From NCBI GenBank assembly GCA_030295235.1, contig AP026167.1, forward strand, positions 248,001 through 312,000: a DNA stretch of 64,000 nt, written 5' to 3'. Numbering within the stretch: position 1 is the first letter of the stretch; each line of letters opens with the position of its first letter. The stretch comes from Fistulifera solaris (taxonomy: Eukaryota; Bacillariophyta; Bacillariophyceae; Naviculales; Stauroneidaceae). Positions 31,083 to 41,037 of the stretch are shown here, one piece after another. The notes beneath the pieces are model-generated. The model was given only the letters and a program-made list of their open reading frames with translations, searched no databases and had not been told where the DNA came from. Position numbers and translations under genes: made by a program.

Positions 31083-32654
31083 TTACACGATCTCATGAGA
31101 TACAGTACTAGCAGTTGATTGCTTCACGAAATGTAGAACTTGTTCTCGATAGCTCGTATCACCGGCCATGGCCCTCAAAACCCTCCAAGTCTGTTGAAAA
31201 TCCACTCCATCATCCGAGCGTTGCAATAACATGGCCGCTTCTTCTGGTTCTAATAGCGTGAGCTCTTCTACCATGGCATCGTATTGTTGCGTATTGTATT
31301 GCCCACGTTGTATACGACTCTTGTCCGGTAAATTTTCTTGAGCAAACAAGTTCATGAAATTGCGATCAATGGCGTCTTTCATTTCAAAGACCCATTTGCC
31401 ACGGAAAGGAATTCCAAAACGAAACCCCATTGCTTGGTTGTCCCCGCATACCAACAATTTCAAGAAATCTTCTTGTGGTTCATAAACGGTCCATGTTTTG
31501 GAGGGTCGTCCTTCGAGAAACTGTAGCACATTTTGCAACAACACCGGTCCCGCCCGGACAGCATAGACACCCGCTTTTGGAGGAGGACCCCGTGACAATC
31601 CCTGAATACTGGCACAATCTCCTGCCGCAAAGACGGCCGGATGCGAGGTGCTCTGTAACGTCGGATGCACCGCAATCCATCCCTCGGGAGTACAAGCCAA
31701 ACCACGTTGGTGTTGCAAGTGTCCTGACAACGGATGGGCTTCGGCACCCGCAGCCCATATACAGTGTGTGAACGGCACAGTATTGCCATTTTGGAGTACC
31801 ACATGACTGTTTATCACTTGTGCGACCGCGGCGTCATGTCGGACTGTAATGTTGAGTTCATTCAATCGCGTTTGCAACATTTGCCGACAAGCTTCATTTT
31901 CTGACGGTAAAAGTTGCTGTCCGGCGTCCAGTATAGTGCATTGAATATTCGTAAGAATGTGTCTCCATCGCGACGTGATCGCCATGGACAGCTCAATACC
32001 GGCGGCACCACCACCCACCACCACGAGTTGTACCGGCTTGTTGTTGTTGTTGTCGTCGTCGTCTTCCGTCCATCGCGTGTCTTCCAAACGCCGCACCAAC
32101 GCATCAATCGGACGCGTCGGAATCGTATATTCTCGAGCACCGGGTGTTGTTGTCCATCCTCGTGTCGTGGAACCAACATCCAAACTGATGGCATCGTAAT
32201 ACAATGGCGAAGGATGTTCTTGTAAATACACACACTGTCGTTCGAGATCAATATCGACCACCGCGTCGTTCACAAACTCGATCCCCGCCCATTGCGTCAA
32301 TGCGACCAAATCGATCTTGGTGTTATCATCATCCGGTGAATCATCATAATATCCCCCGATGCATCCCGGTACCATGCCCGAATACGTGGCGGCCACTTGT
32401 GGATCAATCAACGTGACCTTCAGGTGTGCCGGACGTGCCGCGTCATGGAGCCATGTCAAGACTTGTGCGTGAGCGTGTCCGCCACCAACGAGAATCAAAT
32501 GCTGTTGTTGTTGTTGATGTTGATGATGTTGTGGCATCACGAAGCCTTGGACGATGATTTGAGTGAAAAATGGACAGTTAATCAAGAACAGAAAGTTGCA
32601 TGCGGTCCAGCCGAATGAATGATGACGATATGACGGACGAGTTCTTCTCCTCAT
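31083..32654 (-). CDS. FAD/NAD(P) oxidoreductase of the SelD-associated type
   Basis: Pyridine nucleotide-disulfide oxidoreductase superfamily. The details match the subfamily found fused or adjacent to selenide-water dikinase (SelD) in bacteria and some algae and plants. FAD-binding start LILVGGGHAHAQVLTW (~52-67), then TYSGMVPGCIGGYY (~93), SLDVGSTTRGW (~160), the NAD(P) site VVVGGGAAGIELS (~212), VFAAGDCAS (~345) and the late KDAIDRNFMNLF block (~430). There is no SelD domain: about 90 residues without a known fold follow. The start ATG 32654 gives a basic leader plus hydrophobic stretch (FLFLINCPFFTQIIVQGF) that could be a plastid presequence; an inner Met at residue 40 gives a soluble form. 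523 residues, intact. The substrate is unknown. Confidence 0.85.
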   Translation of the reverse strand: MRRRTRPSYRHHSFGWTACNFLFLINCPFFTQIIVQGFVMPQHHQHQQQQQHLILVGGGHAHAQVLTWLHDAARPAHLKVTLIDPQVAATYSGMVPGCIGGYYDDSPDDDNTKIDLVALTQWAGIEFVNDAVVDIDLERQCVYLQEHPSPLYYDAISLDVGSTTRGWTTTPGAREYTIPTRPIDALVRRLEDTRWTEDDDDNNNNKPVQLVVVGGGAAGIELSMAITSRWRHILTNIQCTILDAGQQLLPSENEACRQMLQTRLNELNITVRHDAAVAQVINSHVVLQNGNTVPFTHCIWAAGAEAHPLSGHLQHQRGLACTPEGWIAVHPTLQSTSHPAVFAAGDCASIQGLSRGPPPKAGVYAVRAGPVLLQNVLQFLEGRPSKTWTVYEPQEDFLKLLVCGDNQAMGFRFGIPFRGKWVFEMKDAIDRNFMNLFAQENLPDKSRIQRGQYNTQQYDAMVEELTLLEPEEAAMLLQRSDDGVDFQQTWRVLRAMAGDTSYREQVLHFVKQSTASTVSHEIV

Positions 32655-33164
32655 ATTCTGACTGGCATGGTTTGCATCAATCGTATGTATTTACTATATA
32701 TGCTGTCTGGCAATAGTATTTCTACGTAATTCGTTTGGAAAAGAAAAATATAATCAGAGATAGAAGACCAAATCATGCAATTTGCGATACTAAGTACCAG
32801 GTAATAACATGCCGATGATGATGTGAGAAAGGGGATGATGACGCAATCGGATTGGGCGGTTTTTCGGTCACGCGACCTCCTCACTCATGACTCCTCATGA
32901 CTCACACCTCACACCGCTTCCCACAGACAGACAGACAGACAGACAGACAGACCGCGGTGTCAACAATTGAATACCGGTTCCCCGCAAAAAAGCGAATGAA
33001 TCTTGCCGAATCAAATCATCATCATCATCGAAAACAATAACACCCAGTGCTATTCGGTTTAATCCTTTACCAGTTGCGATAAGATCGTGCCTTCTCTTCT
33101 GTCCCATCATCGGCAACTTCCCCCCTTGTTTTTCTTCGCCCCCGTCGGTGCTGACACAACAAGC
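32655..33164. promoter_or_regulatory. Divergent intergenic region, FAD oxidoreductase / histidine phosphatase
   Basis: 510 bp between divergent genes. It holds TACCAGGTA at 32795-32803, an AP-1-like TGACTCA at 32898-32904 and the ACAG microsatellite. The 5' leader of the phosphatase gene is C/T-rich. Confidence 0.45.
32923..32952. repeat. (ACAG) tetranucleotide microsatellite
   Basis: About 7.5 perfect units of ACAG. Confidence 0.9.
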
Positions 33165-34151
33165 ATGTCCAGCGAAAACAACAACAACAACAATAACAAC
33201 AACAACAACAATGGCGTTTATACATCGGAAGGAGAAGAAAAACCTCTACTACTGCCTCGACAACTCACCTTGGAAGATCTCGAACGCGAACGGCGCCAAC
33301 GACTCTGTTTGGCACTTTCCATCTTTTGTTGTGCTTGTATTCTCGTGGGAGGGATCGGAGTTTGGAAGTTGCACATGACTTTGGCCCGTGACACGGCGAA
33401 TTATTATACGGCGTTGGCGACCCACGCCCTCGAGAATATACCCAACAACAACTATCCCATCCCAACCCAATGCGAAACAACACTGCTGTTATTCCGACAC
33501 TGCGACAAAGATGGACCGCATATTCAAGATGAACATGGCAATGAACATTGTGGTTATTTAGGATACGAGCGTGCCGCTTACATGGCGACCTTATTTGGTC
33601 CCCAGGCCCGGTGGCCGTTACCGTCACACTTGTTTGCATTACTTCCGGAACGCAACAGCAATTTGAATTACCGAGAGTACGAAACATTGCTGCCACTCAG
33701 TCGCAAAGTCAATTTGGACATTGATTTGGCCCGACACCCGCAATTGGCGAACGAATTTCTCGACATGTTGGCAACAGGAGACTTGTGTGACAAAGTGACG
33801 GTCGTTTCGTGGAAACATTCGTTCATGGTCGAATTGGCGGCCCGACTGGGTTGTGGACCGAACAATGGTTGTCCGTCTTCTTACAGTGAAGGCGAATTTG
33901 ATCAATTGTGGCAACTCAAGTACGTGTACAATCCACCGACATCGAGTCAATTTGATCCCGACTATAGTAGCCGTCGTAGAATTCTCAAAGGAAAGAAGAA
34001 CCATCGTGGTCGCGGTAAACATCCCAATCATGAATGGGCGGTTTACGGTACCGTGTCCCAAATGAATTTTGATCCCTTGTCGTTTAGTTATCAAAACGGG
34101 GATTATCAAGGGAATGGGTCGGGTAATTGGGAGGAAGAGCCAGAGCCATAA
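33165..34151 (+). CDS. Membrane-anchored histidine phosphatase (PGM-like) domain protein
   Basis: Predicted branch of the histidine-phosphatase/phosphoglycerate-mutase superfamily. The first ATG is 33165 (upstream GTG codons in frame are unlikely starts), giving 328 residues. A poly-Asn stretch (residues ~6-17) is followed by a basic patch and one membrane span (LCLALSIFCCACILVGGIGVW, ~47-67). The catalytic loop is LLLFRHCDKDG (RHG-like Arg-His, but RHC instead of RHG) near residue 105, and a second histidine sits in VVSWKHSFMVEL (~222). Between them is the GYLGYERA helix. The tail is basic then Gly/Asn/acidic. Substrate unknown; the Gly to Cys change in the RHG motif is unusual but occurs in divergent members. 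Intact. Confidence 0.7.
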   Translation: MSSENNNNNNNNNNNNGVYTSEGEEKPLLLPRQLTLEDLERERRQRLCLALSIFCCACILVGGIGVWKLHMTLARDTANYYTALATHALENIPNNNYPIPTQCETTLLLFRHCDKDGPHIQDEHGNEHCGYLGYERAAYMATLFGPQARWPLPSHLFALLPERNSNLNYREYETLLPLSRKVNLDIDLARHPQLANEFLDMLATGDLCDKVTVVSWKHSFMVELAARLGCGPNNGCPSSYSEGEFDQLWQLKYVYNPPTSSQFDPDYSSRRRILKGKKNHRGRGKHPNHEWAVYGTVSQMNFDPLSFSYQNGDYQGNGSGNWEEEPEP

Positions 34152-34290
34152 TCAAAAGTTAAAGTGCTATGTAAACAGGAATGACGACAATCACTTGTAA
34201 AATGTACGAGTGAGTAGTATTTCTTCATGTAGGACCGTTTATTTTCTAAAAAGATAAACGAAGAGCCAGCAACGAGGGGGGTATGAACAA

Positions 34291-34408
34291 AGAACAACAC
34301 CCGGGATTCCAACGTGGTCCCCCACCGTAGTACTAACCGGGCCTGACGATGCTTAACTTCGCTGAGCAGACGGGAAGCGGTGCTGTCATCGTAGTATGGT
34401 CGTTCCTG
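34291..34408 (-). rRNA. rrn5: 5S ribosomal RNA
   Basis: 118-nt cytosolic 5S rRNA gene on the minus strand. Conserved landmarks in order: GACCATAC near the 5' end, the internal promoter/loop A region GAAGTTAAGC, GGTTAGTAC, GGGGGACC and GGAATCCCGGGTG near the 3' end. The terminal helix I closes over nine pairs (5' AGGAACGAC with 3' GTTGTTCTT, with G-U pairs). These ends were set by alignment of landmarks to known eukaryotic 5S genes. Only a TTT follows, so the Pol III terminator is weak; a T5 run occurs about 50 nt further. The gene is single and sits between two plus-strand protein genes, not in an rDNA repeat. Confidence 0.93.
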
Positions 34409-34527
34409 ATGCTGAACGATCAATTAAAAGATATATGTAAAAATATACCAGGATGAAACAAATGAGCGGAATCCTTTGTATCCTCATTCATTATTATTTG
34501 ATCATTCTGTAGAATATTCGAGCATGC

Positions 34528-36405
34528 ATGAGCCACAATAATAGAATAAAATACTCTCTGGACGTTCTCGTGGACGGATCCGAGCAATCGGGTCCACCGA
34601 CGTTGTTTTTATCGGTACAGACGAAGGACGATGTCATCCAAGCCAACTACGCCGTCGTCGGATTGGGAGATTTGTTGTGCCGTGCGGCGGCCGATCAACG
34701 TTACAAACTACAGCAAGTGCGTGCTGTCTTTGTCGATCAAACTGTAGAATTAATGTCCTTGCCTTCCTTGCTGGATGTCTTATACCAAGCGGGTCGAGAA
34801 CAGGTGACCGTTGTGTCTTCGTTGCCACGAGTTGAATCGTTGATTCGCACGATACATCCTTACAAACAACATCCTGTCGTACATACCTGTCAAGTACCAC
34901 CGGAAACAAATTGTTGGTGGAAAGTATATCAAGATGAATATATTTTAGTTCATGCGACTAGACGATCGGACCGAGTATTGTACCTTTATACCTTGTTGCG
35001 TTGGGAGGAGACAAAGTCTTCGTCCTTCTTGGTGCTAACGAGTGCACTTTTACCGCACTTGCGTGATCTGTTACAAGATCTTCCTCTTCAGGATTCTAGA
35101 TCTTTTCAAGTCTGTGCTTTGATTGTCATTTTCGAAACGAAAGACGTCATGATGGATGCTTTGGCATGGGTTCCAGAACATATTCCTTACTATATCGTGG
35201 CCCCCACATCCAACAACTTACTCGTACGAGCCCAACGTTTGAGCCAATTTTTTCACGACAGGAATCCTACTCTTTTTCCATTGCGGCTTCCGGCAGTGGG
35301 CCTATCGTCCCGACAATTGCCAACCGGAACCAGTTTGATCTTTTCGTCGTCTCGGGATGAACACAAGATGGTCAATCGAATAGAGGATATTTGGCGCGAG
35401 ACGATTCGTCCCGAACGTCAACGATGGATGGAAGGATTATTGTCATTTGCTGTGGAAGTGGAACCGACCGCAGATGAAAACGAAATCTCCTTGGACGACG
35501 ACGATGACGAAACAGAGGACACAACGACACTTCGACTACTCGTTTTGGGAACGGAGTGCGCGGCACCATCTCCTTACCGAGGGGCTTCCGGATACGCACT
35601 ACTGTTTCCAGATGATTGTACGGTGGTATTGGAAGCTGGAGAAGGCTTTGTCACACAATGGTATCGATATGCCGACGGTAGATCTTTCAACACCATTCGA
35701 TTGATTTGGATTTCCCATGCGCATCTCGATCATTACGGAGGACTTGTTCATTTGCTGAAGTGTATACATGCATCGAAGACAAATCACGAATCACCGGAAA
35801 ACAAGAGACGCAAATTGCCCTCTCCGTATGTTGTAGCGGGGAAGAAGGTATTGCAATATTTATTGCACATGTTTCATGTACCAGATGAATACTACTGTGG
35901 CGTGGAACAATCCGACATTCAGCAAACTAGGATAATCTACGAAAGCATTGCCCCAATTGCCTTTTGGGAAGATGTCCGAGTCAATCACTCGTGCCATCAA
36001 GCATATGGTATGGTGGCTGGTTTCGGCGGTCGCACAAAGAATGACATTTATCTGTTTTGCTTTAGCGGAGACACAACGCCTTGCATCCGGCTGACGAGAT
36101 CATGCCAGACTCATATGAAACGAATGGCAAAAGAAGGGATTGACTTTCTATTGCACGAGGCGACATTCGGTGACTCAGAGCACGAAAAACAAATGGCCTC
36201 CTCAAAAAAGCATTCGACATTCAGGGGAGCACTTCTTGTTGCAACCGATATCAACGCGAAAAAGACACTATTAACGCATTTTTCACAGCGCTATGATAGC
36301 ACGCCTTCATTAGACAATTCAGGGGGGGAAAGTTGTTGGCTTCGCAACAGATGGACTGCTATTAAAGCTTCAACGAGGGAAGCTGGGGGTCACATGCTAG
36401 CTTAA
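34528..36405 (+). CDS. ELAC2: Long-form tRNase Z (tRNA 3' endonuclease)
   Basis: Metallo-beta-lactamase endonuclease that removes tRNA 3' trailers. 625 residues, intact, one exon; ATG 34528. The degenerate N-terminal half-domain (1-~300) carries the exosite region, as in long-form (ELAC2/Trz1) enzymes. The catalytic half starts at LLVLGTECAAPSPYRGAS (~333), with the metal motif SHAHLDHYGG (~395), FCFSGDTTP (~515), LLHEATFGDSEHE (~541) and LLTHFSQRY (~580). The acidic stretch before the C-terminal half (LDDDDDETED) is the usual flexible linker. No clear organelle leader, so the nuclear/cytosolic role in tRNA maturation is likeliest. It lies 119 bp from the 5S gene. Confidence 0.95.
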   Translation: MSHNNRIKYSLDVLVDGSEQSGPPTLFLSVQTKDDVIQANYAVVGLGDLLCRAAADQRYKLQQVRAVFVDQTVELMSLPSLLDVLYQAGREQVTVVSSLPRVESLIRTIHPYKQHPVVHTCQVPPETNCWWKVYQDEYILVHATRRSDRVLYLYTLLRWEETKSSSFLVLTSALLPHLRDLLQDLPLQDSRSFQVCALIVIFETKDVMMDALAWVPEHIPYYIVAPTSNNLLVRAQRLSQFFHDRNPTLFPLRLPAVGLSSRQLPTGTSLIFSSSRDEHKMVNRIEDIWRETIRPERQRWMEGLLSFAVEVEPTADENEISLDDDDDETEDTTTLRLLVLGTECAAPSPYRGASGYALLFPDDCTVVLEAGEGFVTQWYRYADGRSFNTIRLIWISHAHLDHYGGLVHLLKCIHASKTNHESPENKRRKLPSPYVVAGKKVLQYLLHMFHVPDEYYCGVEQSDIQQTRIIYESIAPIAFWEDVRVNHSCHQAYGMVAGFGGRTKNDIYLFCFSGDTTPCIRLTRSCQTHMKRMAKEGIDFLLHEATFGDSEHEKQMASSKKHSTFRGALLVATDINAKKTLLTHFSQRYDSTPSLDNSGGESCWLRNRWTAIKASTREAGGHMLA

Positions 36406-36410
36406 AAGAA

Positions 36411-38726
36411 CTATAAGAAATATCTACCTGGCCGAGGTGCCGCAGTGTGTTTCTCTGTCTCTGTGGTTGTTTCCTTTTTCGGCGGAAATGACTTGGCCAT
36501 TTTCTGGGTCTTGGCACGGAGCGATTCTGTCACCTCAAATCCGTTAACAAGCCATTGATCACGATTAGCTTCCAGTTGCTGATAAAATACCGCTCCAAGA
36601 AACTCGCCAAATACACCAGTTTCGTCAAGCTGCAGAGCTAGAGGCTCTACGTAGCTTTCTAGCGCTTTAGCTTGGTTGTCGAACCATCCAGGTCCTGGAT
36701 CTGGTCCTCTTCCTGCTCGATGAGCCATCGATAGCTCTCGATACAATCGCGATGACCACCTCTTCATATTTGGCCAGCTTTGCATGCTGTGTGCGACGTC
36801 TGCCGCTCGCAGAATTAATTCCAACACAACCAAGGCCTTTAATTCATCAGGCTCATCTAAGAAAATTTCTTCATCGTGGACGCCTGAGACTAATGATGTT
36901 CCGCCGATGGAACCTCTCGGATGAACCTCAATTGATTCACCTGAGAAATCCATCCCTCGCAGAATTCCGAGCCGCTTGCGAAAGCTGGCACTTTTTTCTG
37001 AGTACGCTCCACTGCTAGCCCGTCGCATCATTTTCGTTTTGATTTTTTCTGAGTTTTCGTTAAAAAGTTTTTGATAGGGTGTATTGGTGACTTCCTCTTC
37101 GTCAATACGCTGCCCTGTAAGTGGTCGAAACCGAGTTACATTCCCCGTACTGGCTCTTCTGGGGACCATTCGTTTCATCTGACCTGAAGGCGGACGCCCA
37201 GCATTGAACCGCAAATCTGTTTTTGCAGATATCAGGTTCCTAAACAAATAGTCGCGTTCATCATCTGACGAAGGAGGAGTCAATGAAATGCTTGAGCTGC
37301 TCACATCACTGGTCCCTTGTTGGGTTGTACCGCCATTCATCTTCTTGGCTGGCAAATCACCATTCCTCCGAAACTTTTCCAAATTCACTTTATCTCTTGT
37401 AAGCGCACCTCCTTCTTGCCTTTTGTGAGCGAGAATAATAGAGCCTTGTCCGTAGGAGGCTGCACTGTCGGTACTATAACTCTGCATCGAATGGCGCCTT
37501 GTCATTCGAGAATACTTCTTGGTCGTTTCCGCCAGTAATGCCTCTTGCTTTTTCCTTACCATGGCTCCCATCACTGAGTCTTTCAAACTACTACTGGCCG
37601 AATCTTCGTCTACAAATGATGTAATCGAGTCTTCCATGTTGTAAACCGGTTTACCCGAGCGGATCCTATTGTTTGCGTAGGAATCATCATCCTGTTTTTG
37701 ATGCGACGAATTCGTGAAGTGGCGCGCTCTCAACATTTTTGTGTACGAATCGAAGGTCACATCAGACACCATCGAATTTTGGGATGCATTGGAACCACGC
37801 CTTGAACTACGAAACCCTGACGCACTCACACGAGGCATGGAGATGTTGCTGACCATAGAACCTCTCCGTGGAACTTTTTCGCTCGTTTCTTCGAAATCGT
37901 CACCTCGTTCCATGGCAAAGGCCTCCTTCCACTTAGACTTGTTCAGTTGTGAACGTTCGGGACTGGCAATGTCTGTGGAAAGGACGGCGCTGACCACAGT
38001 ACTTCGAAAGAAGCGATAGTCAATGTCTTTTGGAAACATGACGGACCGAAGATCAGCGTATTTGTCACGCAGCAGTTCTTCAAACGCTAATTGCAGTGAC
38101 CGTTGCTCATTGATCGAGTTATCATTGTAAGATATGGCCAACGGGTGCTCCTCCAAGGCTAGTTGTCGGTTCGAGATGCCTTTGTGATCAACGTCATGAA
38201 TCAGAGCTGCGAATATGAGTGCCATTAGCGCGACCGGGTCATGCCGCAAACCAAACGCCGGTGGAGGTTTTCCGTCTAAGAAGTCATCGCTATCCAAAGT
38301 GAGCATGAGATCCATGATTTTGTTGGCAGATATTACGACGTGGTAGGCATGCTGAAAATTGTGAAAAGGTACATCGCGATAATTTTCCAAAATAAAGCGT
38401 ACAAATCGTCGCAACTGCTGCATGACATTGGCATTGATTTTATCCGGGTGCCAGGGTCGATTATCAATTAAGGCTTTCCGACAAATACCACTGGTAGATA
38501 AGTCATGCTGCTCATTCGAATCCGCCGACAAGACAGCCGCTATTCGGACCACCAACAGTGATGTGATGCGTTCGACACATGCCTCTATCTCTTTCGGCAT
38601 CACAACATTGGGATCTTCCCCCTCTCCTAAATTATTCCAATCTTGTACCGATAAGGCTAGTGCCTGTAATGCACACTGTTGGGTCAGCTCGGCTAATTGT
38701 GAATGATCACCATCGGAAGAAGTCAT
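36411..38726 (-). CDS. 3',5'-cyclic nucleotide phosphodiesterase (class I), tandem copy A
   Basis: HD-type class I phosphodiesterase hydrolysing cAMP and/or cGMP. 771 residues in one exon, intact. Metal-site motifs of the catalytic domain are HNFQHAYHV (~122-130) and LIHDVDHKGISNRQ (~177), then VLSTDIASPERSQL (~265). The last part is LELILRAADVAHSMQSWPNMKRW (~630) and LDETGVFGEFLG (~705). Between those halves lies an extra low-complexity, Ser/Arg-rich insertion of about 330 residues, probably a regulatory loop with phosphorylation sites. No membrane span, GAF domain or cyclase domain. Copy B follows upstream on the same strand. The stop lies six bases from the tRNase Z stop (convergent). Confidence 0.92.
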   Translation of the reverse strand: MTSSDGDHSQLAELTQQCALQALALSVQDWNNLGEGEDPNVVMPKEIEACVERITSLLVVRIAAVLSADSNEQHDLSTSGICRKALIDNRPWHPDKINANVMQQLRRFVRFILENYRDVPFHNFQHAYHVVISANKIMDLMLTLDSDDFLDGKPPPAFGLRHDPVALMALIFAALIHDVDHKGISNRQLALEEHPLAISYNDNSINEQRSLQLAFEELLRDKYADLRSVMFPKDIDYRFFRSTVVSAVLSTDIASPERSQLNKSKWKEAFAMERGDDFEETSEKVPRRGSMVSNISMPRVSASGFRSSRRGSNASQNSMVSDVTFDSYTKMLRARHFTNSSHQKQDDDSYANNRIRSGKPVYNMEDSITSFVDEDSASSSLKDSVMGAMVRKKQEALLAETTKKYSRMTRRHSMQSYSTDSAASYGQGSIILAHKRQEGGALTRDKVNLEKFRRNGDLPAKKMNGGTTQQGTSDVSSSSISLTPPSSDDERDYLFRNLISAKTDLRFNAGRPPSGQMKRMVPRRASTGNVTRFRPLTGQRIDEEEVTNTPYQKLFNENSEKIKTKMMRRASSGAYSEKSASFRKRLGILRGMDFSGESIEVHPRGSIGGTSLVSGVHDEEIFLDEPDELKALVVLELILRAADVAHSMQSWPNMKRWSSRLYRELSMAHRAGRGPDPGPGWFDNQAKALESYVEPLALQLDETGVFGEFLGAVFYQQLEANRDQWLVNGFEVTESLRAKTQKMAKSFPPKKETTTETEKHTAAPRPGRYFL

Positions 38727-39228
38727 CGAATCTGATGGAAGGGGAACTAGGAAAAGAATAAGCGAATTGTCCGACTTTTGGGTGGTACTTTCGCGATTTC
38801 AACAAGCAATGTTTACGGCAACTGTGGTTCCTAAATGGTTGATTTCATCCCCATCCAAGCCGTTTCGGTGCTTTCCAATTGCAAAACAAGACGCGTCCAA
38901 GCGTTTTGTTTGTCTTTCGCTCTCTTCATCGGAGTTTCGTTTCAAATTTTGGAGTTCAAAGGAGTCTTCTATACGAAAAACAGTGAAGAATATGTCGGAA
39001 AGGCACTCTGCGGACATGGTCATAAGTCAGCCAACGCAACCTTTCCTACTTATAGATCTCACAGCAGATAATCTGAGTCATTCCGCCATGCGCCTCAAGC
39101 AGCAAGCTGAATTAATTTAAGTTTAGAGCTTTATATAGACTGGCTAAAAAGTCAATTACCCTAGCACTTGCACGAAGATATTCCATTCTCCTTGTACTCG
39201 TTCAATCCGTAGCATCTCTGCTAAGGCT
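38727..39228. promoter_or_regulatory. Spacer between the tandem phosphodiesterase genes
   Basis: 502 bp holding the 3' end of copy B and the presumed promoter of copy A. A 117-codon plus-strand frame (38767-39120) shows no domain and is treated as chance. Confidence 0.4.
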
Positions 39229-41037
39229 TTAGTTGTCTGGTAGGGGCAACTTTTCGGCTCCTTCCTGCACAATTTTTTGGGCGATCATCAAACCTTCGAT
39301 GAGCCACTTATCGCGGTTGGCAATTACGTTCGCCGCAAACTGCTCTCCGTTCCTCTCTCCAAACACGCCTGTATCATCGAGTCGATGCGCCAAAGGCAAA
39401 AGATAGGATTCCAAAAAGCCGATTTGGTTCTCAAACCAACGAGTTTCCGGGTCGGTACCTCGTTTCTTGACGTAAGCGGTACGTAGTTCCATGTACAAGC
39501 GATTCGAAAACTTGACCATGTGATCCCATCCCTGCAGATTATGAGCCACGTCAGCCGCCAACATGATCGTTTCCATGACAACGGTAGCTTTCAGGTCGTC
39601 ACTTTCATCACTTTCCAAATCTACACCGTACGTCGTGGGATCCGACGCCGCGGAATGTGCCAAGGATCCCGTCCGCGTGTATGTTTCCAAAGTCTCTCCA
39701 GATAGATCCACCGTGCGCAAAATACCGAGACGCTGTCGGTATTTGGAAGAGGTCGAATTCCGACTGGCCATGGAAGACCGACGACGTTCAATCCGATGGG
39801 TAATCGATCGTCTCCTGTGGTCCAACCAGTTAGAAGGTAACTCCATCTTGGTTTCTTCCACATCACCATTTTCTGAACCTTCCGGAGTAATCGTGGGACT
39901 ATCTTGATCGTCGGGTTGCTCAAAACTAACCTCGGAAGTTCCAGTGTCACCCGTTCCTCGTCGATTGTGACGACGAAACGCGACATTTTGTCCCGTCAAA
40001 CTCATGCGACGAGCCTGTGCTTTCATCTTGCGTTCGATGGTTTCAATTCTGAAAGTTAAATGACGAAAACAAGAAGTGAGGATGGATGGCTTTTTTTAAT
40101 GGATCGAAAATAAGTAAATCACACGCAAATAAAGATACGTACGGATCTCCAAATGCTTCCTTCCATTTGGACTTGACCAACTGCGACCGTTCTATAGTGA
40201 TTTCCAGAAGAGGAAGAAGAAGAAAGAATAAGACGGAAATTCTTGCGCAAAAACGTTCGCACTGGCAACTTGTCATGTAGATCACTTACCCGGTGACGCG
40301 ATATCGGTCGTCAAGACCAAATTGACGACAATTTTACGGAATCGAAAGTATTCGTCTTTTTCGGGGAAAATAACAGTTCGCACCAATTGAAATTCATCTT
40401 GCAATAATTCCGAAAAGGCCACATAGATACTCCAATTTTCTGCAATCGACTGGTCATTGTATAATACGGCCAATCGATCATCTTCCTGCGCCAATTGCCG
40501 ATTGGGAATGCCTTGATGTTCAACATCATGAATGAGAGCTGCATACAGCAGCGCCAATAAAGCGACCGGATCGTGTCGTAACCCAAAAGTCACGGGTGAT
40601 TTCTGGCCCGTTTGCTGACTCACCATCATGTCAATCATCTTATTGACCGATAGCAGGACATGAAAACCGTGTTCTCGATTGTGATACGGGACATCTTTGT
40701 AACCCGCGATGATGCGTTTTACAAATTCACGCAATTGACTGTAAAATAGCGCCGTGAGTGCCTTGGGCCATTTGGTTTGTTTCATGAGTGTCGTACGACA
40801 AATGTTGCTGGTACTCAAATCCGGATACGTCCCCAACGGAGCCACGACCGCGACACAACGAATGAAAAGGAGTGCCGTCGCACGATCTACGAGCTTTTCC
40901 AAATCGTTCGTGGGTTCTGTATCCGGATTGCCCGTTTGTAGACCCAATTGATGCCATTCTTCGACGGTCAGTGCCAGCGCGAGTGTCGCGATGGGAGCGA
41001 CCGGAGTCGGCGCATCATCATCGTTGGGTTCAGTCAT
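39229..41037 (-). CDS. 3',5'-cyclic nucleotide phosphodiesterase (class I), tandem copy B, two introns
   Basis: Paralogue of copy A, 538 residues. Exons: 40290-41037, 40143-40191 (49 nt) and 39229-40048; introns of 98 and 94 nt (GTAAGT to CTATAG; GTACGT to TTTCAG). The joined frame is exact, with no indel. Catalytic motifs: HNREHGFHV (~114), LIHDVEHQGIPNRQ (~165), TDIASPERSQLVKSKWKEAFGDP spread over all three exons (split at the two junctions), METIMLAADVAHNLQGWDHM (~410) and LDDTGVFGERNG (~485). Its inner insertion is much shorter (~130 residues) than in copy A. Copy A has lost both introns or copy B gained them. The first exon has a Pro/Ala/Asp-rich start without a signal. Confidence 0.92.
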
